DNA of 64,000 nt from Inonotus obliquus (lineage: Eukaryota; Basidiomycota; Agaricomycetes; Hymenochaetales; Hymenochaetaceae). The stretch lies in NCBI GenBank assembly GCA_032164295.1, contig JAJHTX010000002.1, forward strand, positions 310,001 to 374,000. Reading direction: 5' to 3'. A program made the position numbers and the translations under genes. The notes under the pieces were generated by a model. That model ran no database searches. It had not been told where the DNA came from and saw only the letters and a list, made by a program, of their open reading frames with translations. Within the stretch, counting starts at the first letter, position 1. Each line of letters starts with the position of its first letter. Shown here one piece after another: positions 57,539 to 64,000 of the stretch.

Positions 57539-59173
57539 ATGGCACTGAATAGGGCATTCGTTCTCGAAGGTGCTTTGTGTACGACTTTCAAGGAGCTTCC
57601 GACCCCAGAATGTTGGTAGACATCCCAATCTAGAGTCTCTGGCTCCAATGCTGATATATCTAGTGAATGAGGATGACGTTTTGATCGAGGTGAAAAGGAC
57701 GGGTAAGCAGACACGCGCCTTCACGACAGTCACGGTCTAATCCTGTCACCAAGGTATTTGTGGTTCAGACGTGAGCCTCTCTTGGGTGTCGCTATGTCCT
57801 AGACTAAGCGCATGTGAAGGTTCATTTCTATACGGATGGCAGGCTAGGTGATAAAGTTGTTACAGAACCTATTGTGGGTGCTCCCCTTTCACGACCCTGA
57901 TAATGTTAACCTTGGACCTCAGGTCCTAGGTCATGAATCTTCTGGGGTCATCGTACACGGCACGTTTCTTTGAACATTGACTACTTGTTGTCTAATCTTG
58001 AATACTCAGTCGGCGGAAAGGTTGATAATGGTAGAATCGGCGAACGCGTGGCCATTGAGCCATGGAGTGTGTGTCGTACCTGCGAGTATTGCAAGAGTGG
58101 AAGGTATCAAGTGAGTTACGTGTGTCTTCATTTCCAAGATTTCCAAGAACGCGTTCACATGAAGAGATTCCTGTCAGCTGTGCGCACAGTGCAGCGTCTT
58201 TGATTCTCCCAGATGTGGAACCTTAGCCCGCTATTATAAAGTTCCGAGTGATTTGGCACATACGCTTCCAGATAATCTCAGTTTCGATGATGGAGCATTG
58301 GCAAGCATCCGATTCACGCGTAGACAATTGTTGCTGACATATGCAGTCAGATGGAACCACTGGCGGTCGCTGTTCATGCAGTGTTTTCTGTCGGAAAGCT
58401 ACGCGCAGGGAAAGATGTTGCTGTTTTCGGATGTGGTGCCATCGGACTTTTGTGTATGGCAGTCTCATGTGCACTAGGTGCAAGCCGCATCATTGCCATG
58501 GACAACAATGCATCCCGGCTCGAGTTCGCAGCGAGCTATGCCACGGCTGAAACGTTTGCTCTGCCCTCTGACGCTCCTAAGGGAGGCACACTGCGATACT
58601 CCGAGAGAATGTGTAGTCTCCTGAAGCACGTACCGGGCCTGGAAAGGGGTGCTGATCTTGTTATTGACGCGACCGGAGCAGAAACCTGCATTCAGATGGG
58701 GCTAATGGTAACAAAAGCTGCAGGAACCTTCGTGCAGGCAATCCGTCCCTTCCCGTATCTGAAAGCCTCAGTAATGACATAGTATTTTGTAGGTTGGGAT
58801 AGGGGTAGCGAATGCGAATATACCCTATTCTCTTCTTTGTCTGAGGGAGCTTACTGTGAAGGGTTCATCGCGTTATGGAGTACGTAACTATTAACGTAAC
58901 TATTGTACTTGGACCTGATTGCTGATCCATAACTTTACAACAGCCTGGTGACTATCAACTTGCAATTGATATTACTTCCTCAGGCAAAATCGACCTGAAG
59001 CCGTTGGTAACACATAGGTCAGTCTTTGTGAATTAGCGAGTCGGCAGTTGGTTTAATCCAGTATCAGATTCAACTTTGAAGATTCTGTGGCGGCTTTTGA
59101 GACAACGCGGACTGGAATGGACCATGCAGGGATACACGTCCTGAAAGCCATAATTTCAGGACCTTCTGTATGA
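57539..59173 (+). CDS. Xylitol dehydrogenase (D-xylulose reductase)
   Basis: Eleven exons (57539-57611, 57664-57702, 57754-57770, 57820-57873, 57923-57959, 58010-58110, 58178-58300, 58351-58737, 58793-58879, 58944-59017, 59068-59173) give 365 residues, the normal size. It is a zinc-dependent medium-chain dehydrogenase with GICGSD (catalytic Cys), LGHESSG (His-Glu), structural Cys CRTCEYCKSG..LCAQC, EPLAVAVHAV, the Rossmann motif GCGAIGL, DATGAE and ELTVKGSSRYG, ending AFETTRTGM. It oxidises xylitol (or sorbitol-type polyols) with NAD+ in pentose catabolism. Exon 3 is only 17 bases. Three introns (57960, 58301, 58738) have GC donors. A broken second copy follows. Confidence 0.87.
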
Positions 59174-60143
59174 ACCAATATTCGACCCACGGTGGCGTCA
59201 TGATCAGGAGATAATAACAGTCACTCAACTCGTATCTGTGCTGTATGTTCAAGACTATGGCAATGAGACTGATAATTAACTCGTGTCCTTCTGCAAACTC
59301 CTTACAAGATCTCATTTATGGCGGACTCGCCCAAGACCTCGGTCGCTCGGAGCCCGGGAAGAACTGTAGCCAAATTCATGGTCCTTCCCACGAATCACCG
59401 GTCTACGTCGCCTTCCAATTAGGACTCAAGGTCAAAATCTGTCCATGTTGAGTCCAACATGCTGTAGGAAGGTAAGAACGTTGAGAGGGGATCTCGCTCG
59501 AATAGAGGGCATATGCAGCCTAGCCTTGCCCAATGACGATGTTCGGCCACATGCTATTCTGATTTAGCCTAAGTCCTAGGTCTATCGTGGCTGTGAATGC
59601 TCTATCGACCATTCCCCTCCTTGGATCCCCGTGGAATTAGTATGATAGTGCTTCAAGTTTGCCCGAATACCTTCAACGTTGCTTCAGCCACTCTTACGCG
59701 GATGTTACGTGAAACTTGGGTCTATCATCTCATCCATATTCCATCGATCCTCATGTTGCTCTGGTGCCTTTCACCGGCCGGTTCGGGGACTCTCTTGGCT
59801 GAATCTTCAGAGCAAAGATGCCTGCATTGCCCTTGTGCATCCTCTTAGTGACGATGGACTTATGATCCTTATCTCTTCCCACCAAAATTTCAACACCCTT
59901 CCAGCAAGTTCTTCGAAAGCATGCACACTCGCAGACACATCCGACTTGATCGGGTCGACGACTCCATGCGGAAGACTAGGCGAAAACTACGATATCCGAA
60001 AGGTGCACATAGAATTCGTCCAGCAATATATGTAGTTGCACGCTTGAAGCACGCGCTATATTACGGATTTTACAGTCATCCGCAAACGAATCTCTGCTAA
60101 GTGGCCCCCTTTTGGTGTATTATGAGGAGCCGACCGCTCCATA
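59174..60143. other. Unresolved intergenic
   Basis: Frames such as 59318 (MADSPKTSVARSPGRT) and 59679-60035 are open but match nothing known. No gene called. Confidence 0.3.
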
Positions 60144-61683
60144 TTGTCGGTTAGTAATATCTTGGCGCTAATCCATATTCTCTTCAGTGAAGTGCTCGTT
60201 GAAATCAAGAAGACAGGCAAGTCAAATGACACTTTCCAAGACATACGGCATCTAGTTGTATCATCAAGGCATCTGCGGAACGGATGTGAGTACAGATGCC
60301 GTTCCGTTTTGGAGATTCGTTCTAATTCCGATTAACAGGTTCGTTTCTATACAAACGGCAGAAGTGGAATTTGTTCATGGGCCGTTTCCTGGTGCCTCAC
60401 GGTGGTTCACTATTGCTGCCTTATTCTGACATGATACTTTAGGTTTTCGGGCAGAAATCGTGTGGAGTCATAACGAATGGCGTGCATGACAAAACGCTAA
60501 GGCGTATGATCACGGACTCCTGTCTATTCGGGCAGAAAGTTAATTCCACGAGAATTGGATAGCGAGACTGCGAGTCGCTATTGGGTCCTGGTCAGTGTGT
60601 CGCGTTTGCGAATTCTGCAAGTCTGGGAGATAACCCAGTTCCGCCATCGGTTGTCCGGCGGAATGTCCAAACTCCAACTTCTCCACAGCTATGTCTATGG
60701 TATAGTGATCTTATTCCACAGGCTGTGACTTGTTGCAGGTGACTCAATGGTGCGTACTTGTCTCTCGCCAGCATTGATATTATAGCCTTAACAGGATCTG
60801 GTTTAGATGGAGCTACTTGCAGTCACTGCACATGCGACTTTTGCCTCGGAAAAAGCTACCGGTAGGGCAAAACGCCACGGAATTAGGACTTGGCCCGGCC
60901 GCGCATGGCCGTTGCTCAAGATGTAGGTGACTCACGTATCATTGCCGTTGACAAGGTCGCACGACGGCTCGGGTTTGCGGCGAAGTATGCTGCACAGATC
61001 TATTCGTTCCACCTTGGTTCTCACGGGATAAGCCTATCAAGACATATTCCGAAGGGTCGGCCACGTTGTTCAACTTGAAGGTGGAGCTTGGCTTCCAGGA
61101 AGATGGCGCAGGCGTTGATACGGTCATAGACACCTTTGGTGCGGAGACCTCCATGTAGACGGGATTGTTTAAGAATGGAGGGACTTATATTCAGGTGTCT
61201 TTTTCAAAATTAACTTTACGGATGCGGGCGCTAAACGAGTATCCCCGCAGGTTGGCGTTATGCATACGGACACATAACTCTCCATTAGCGTTGTGATGAA
61301 CAAGGAACTAATGGTGAAGGTTCACTCCGGTATGGCATAACCCCATTGACGCGATTTTGCGGGATTCTCCTATTGTTCACATCAATCCTCATACAATCTT
61401 CGCGGCCAGGCGACAATTGGCTCGCAATTACCCTAGCTTCCTCGGCCAAGGTCAACCTAAACCCTCTTGCTAGCAAGGTAAGTCACCCCGACAAACTTAA
61501 TCTAACAACGTTGTTATTGCTTGCACTTCACTTATCTGACCCTGAATTCGATACTCGGCGTATTAGATTCGAATTTGCCGATGCCATCGCGGCCATTGAG
61601 ACCACTAAGGCTGGAAAAGACGCCGACGGGAATGCTATTCTCAAGACAGTGATATTGCGTCCTTCGGATAAGACTGATAGATA
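60144..61683 (+). pseudogene. Decayed second xylitol dehydrogenase copy
   Basis: Fragments follow the order of the intact gene: SEVLVEIKKTG (60186), GICGTD with GTGAGT donor (60270), VRFYTNGRSG (60341), WSVCRVCEFCKSGR followed at once by a stop (60635), MELLAVTAHATF (60810), a GDSRIIAVDK frame out of phase (60900-61000), DTVIDTFGAETSM then TAG (61150), VMNKELMVK (61290) and a clean last exon RFEFADAIAAIETTKAGK (61567-61683). Several stops and frame shifts across the reading show it cannot make the enzyme. Tandem duplicate of the gene at 57539. Confidence 0.72.
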
Positions 61684-62313
61684 ATGGAACCATGATGCTT
61701 CTTGTGGAATTGTGATAGGAGGTGCTGGTGCCAGTGAAACTGCTAATGGAGTTGCGACTACTAATGGACACCGCGAACAATGAGAGTAGGAACCTTAACG
61801 TAATCGTCAATAGGGATGCCACTCACTAGACCAACCAGTCGTCCGGGCTCATTAGCGTTGTTATATAGGCCCGGAAGACAAAACAAATACTGCTATAGGC
61901 GCGGGTTCGGAACGGGACTAATAGTGGTAAAGAACTTGTGTAATGCCCATTGGTTCTTACACAGACTAATAATGGACATCGAATGGAATTTCATGAGTTC
62001 ATTCCCGCAAAGTAATCAGATCTGACCTGATTCTGAATGTAGAAACACGATCCTAATTGAATTGCAGTACGATACTATGACACGAGAAAACAACAAAGGT
62101 CTAATCTACATAGGTATATACAATGTTGATAGCAGAGGAAGACAGTCCCGACTGTCCGTTATCCAAGTTATTTCATTTATGCAAGACTTTTCCTTCCTTA
62201 TATCACCATTGCACATTCCATTGCACATGATCCGCCGGGACTCGGGTCGCTTCAGTCAGTTGTGAAGCCTATTTCCTATTCCTCTTTCTTATGATGAGGT
62301 TTAGGTCGGACAT
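61684..62313. other. Intergenic
   Basis: 3' flanks of the pseudogene and of the transhydrogenase gene; no gene seen. TA-rich. Confidence 0.5.
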
Positions 62314-64000
62314 TTATTGAAAACGCGCTTCAAGAGCATGCTTGATGGCTAGAAACAGACGGCATTAGCTCCAGGGAAGAGAAGGTCGAATTAGAACCCC
62401 ACCATCGCAAGTGTCCTTCGCATCACCGAATAACATCTTCGTTCCCGGCATATAGAACATCGGGTTTGGTACATCGGCTAAGAACATATTGAGTACCTCG
62501 ATATCAACTTCCAAAGAAGCGAAAATCACCATATCCGCTAGCCATACTACGCTTCATCACGACGACTTGCTTGCTCTTCCATGCGTGCAGAACGGGCATG
62601 CCGGCAATAGGCGAACCCGGCTCCAACGCGATCGGGTTGACAGTATCATTTGCACCGATGACGAGCGTTACGTCCGTGTCGCCAAAGTCGTCATTGATTT
62701 CGTCCATTTCCAGTACAACTGCAAAGTCGAGGGTTCAGTAGAACCCAACAAAAATAGAGGTCAATTGAGACGCACTGTCATAGGGAACGGATGCTTCCGC
62801 GAGCAGGACGTTACACTGTCCAGGCATCCGTCCGGCAACAGGGTGAATTGCAAATCGTACATTTATACCTTTCGAACGCAGCATACGGGTAATATCCGAG
62901 ATGGCGTATTGAGCTTTCGCAACGGCCATCCCGTATCCGACCACCTATCCACAGAAGTATCGAATGCTGCAATAAGCGTAGAACGAGATTATTACGTACG
63001 AGAATGACATTCTCAGAATTAAGTAGAGCATCAACAACCTCATCCACTGACGTCTTCGTAACCTGCCCCTCAATCTTGAAATCTGTTTGCGCTGGAGCGG
63101 CTATCCCTCCGAACAGGACATTGGTGAGCGACCTGTTCATTGCCACGCACTAACACCAATATTGGCTTGAAAAGAAAACTGACGTTGAGTTGACAGGAAT
63201 ACGTACCATGATGTAAGACAGGATGGAACCGCTGACTCCAATCAACGAGCCAATACTCGTAAGGAGTGGATTATCGAGCATAAACCCTTCCGCGACGAGA
63301 GCAAAACCAGAGTATGCGTTGAGGACCGTAATGACAACAGCTAACAAGTCGATGTTGTGAGCGGTTAAACCATGGAATGCTGAGATGTTACCGAAAACTC
63401 ACGCATATCAGCACCACCTATTGCAGCAGTTGTCGTATACCCCTTCAAGAAGCTCAATACAGTGTTTCCCGCAAGGCAACCAGCAGCGATAAGTGGTGCA
63501 CCCGGCGCCATGCTCACAAACGCGCCCATTGTAGCAAGGTTTGCGCCGAGGAGCGAGCTATTGATAAGATGTCGGCCGGGTAAGATGAGTGGACGTGAAG
63601 ACATCTTCCCGGCGAGTTTAAGGAAGGCAACGATCGAACCTGTGAAGGTGACTCCACCTAGAATTATCCATTCGGACATCAGATTGAGATTTCCGTCAGG
63701 GAACAATGCGCACCGATTAGGACACCGAGATAAGCTGCCACGAGATGTAGAGTCGAGATATCGCTGACATCCTGCAATACACTCCCTATACTTGTCAACA
63801 CTGCAGCTAAGCCAACTACAGAGTGCAGAGCGGCGACCATCTGTGGTAGTTCTGTCGGCGTAATGCGTCGTCCAATTATAGCACCTTGTGTTTACATATG
63901 GGTCAGTCACCGCCGCAGACACCAGAAACGATAGCAAGATTTACCAATTAGACTTCCAACGCTTGCAAGACCAGCGAACTGCGCAAGCGTTTCAGGAGCA
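62314..64000 (-). CDS. Nicotinamide nucleotide transhydrogenase, C-terminal part (partial)
   Basis: The gene enters from the right edge. It reads [93 protein letters not shown], then the NADP(H)-binding domain [86 protein letters not shown] and [10 protein letters not shown], ending with stop at 62314-62316 (KHALEARFQ). It couples proton movement to hydride transfer from NADH to NADP+ across the inner mitochondrial membrane. A last small exon follows an intron after GDAKDTCD. Frames upstream of 63700 (ends near 63937) belong to the membrane domain. N-terminal domains lie outside the window. Confidence 0.92.

Noticed and set aside
57367..57714. Minus-strand frame of 115 codons downstream of RPA32
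   Set aside because: It overlaps exons 1 and 2 of xylitol dehydrogenase, whose splicing and family match are unambiguous.

Overview
The window is nuclear DNA of a filamentous basidiomycete, most likely an Agaricomycete. Genes are split by many introns of about 45-60 bases, the intact proteins are typical fungal housekeeping and oxidoreductase families, and no bacterial-type operons are present. Genus cannot be fixed from sequence alone; a Rhizoctonia-like (Ceratobasidiaceae) origin is only a guess. Gene models below were built by eye from splice signals, reading-frame continuity and recognised protein families.

Positions 1 to about 19000 are an accessory, repeat-built region. After the 3' end of a gene cut by the left edge, a set of repeat blocks recurs four or five times with 70-95% apparent identity. 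The core of four units is an orphan gene on the minus strand with a Ser/Pro/Thr-rich N-terminus and a helical body. Each copy has the same TATA box, the same spliced leader signal and a divergent block on the other side. Copy 2 (7916-8605) is intact, copy 1 carries a frameshift, copy 3 an in-frame stop plus a mutated TATA box, and copy 4 is short and divergent. CREB-type TGACGTCA sites, a hAT-like non-autonomous transposon with a recognisable empty site, and a second repeat block (about 4975-6065 and 13630-15215) lie between them.

Positions 19600 to 35300 are a conserved gene block: an atypical short-chain dehydrogenase (+), a STN1-like OB-fold/winged-helix telomere protein (+), the NatB auxiliary subunit NAA25 (-), a zinc-finger protein (-), and the proteasome lid genes RPN6 (-) and RPN7 (+). 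RPN6 and RPN7 are divergent and share a 245-base promoter with four ACGCGT boxes.

Positions 36000 to 64000 hold two tandem secreted type-B carboxylesterases (-), a BTB/POZ protein (-), a PalI/Rim9-SUR7-type membrane protein (-), an FAD-dependent monooxygenase (-), an NCE101-like small protein (-) divergent from a conserved 150-residue protein (+), an AhpD/carboxymuconolactone-decarboxylase-like protein (-), RPA32 (+), xylitol dehydrogenase (+) followed by a broken second copy, and the 3' half of nicotinamide nucleotide transhydrogenase (-), which runs off the right edge. Several introns here appear to use GC instead of GT donors, three of them in the xylitol dehydrogenase gene.
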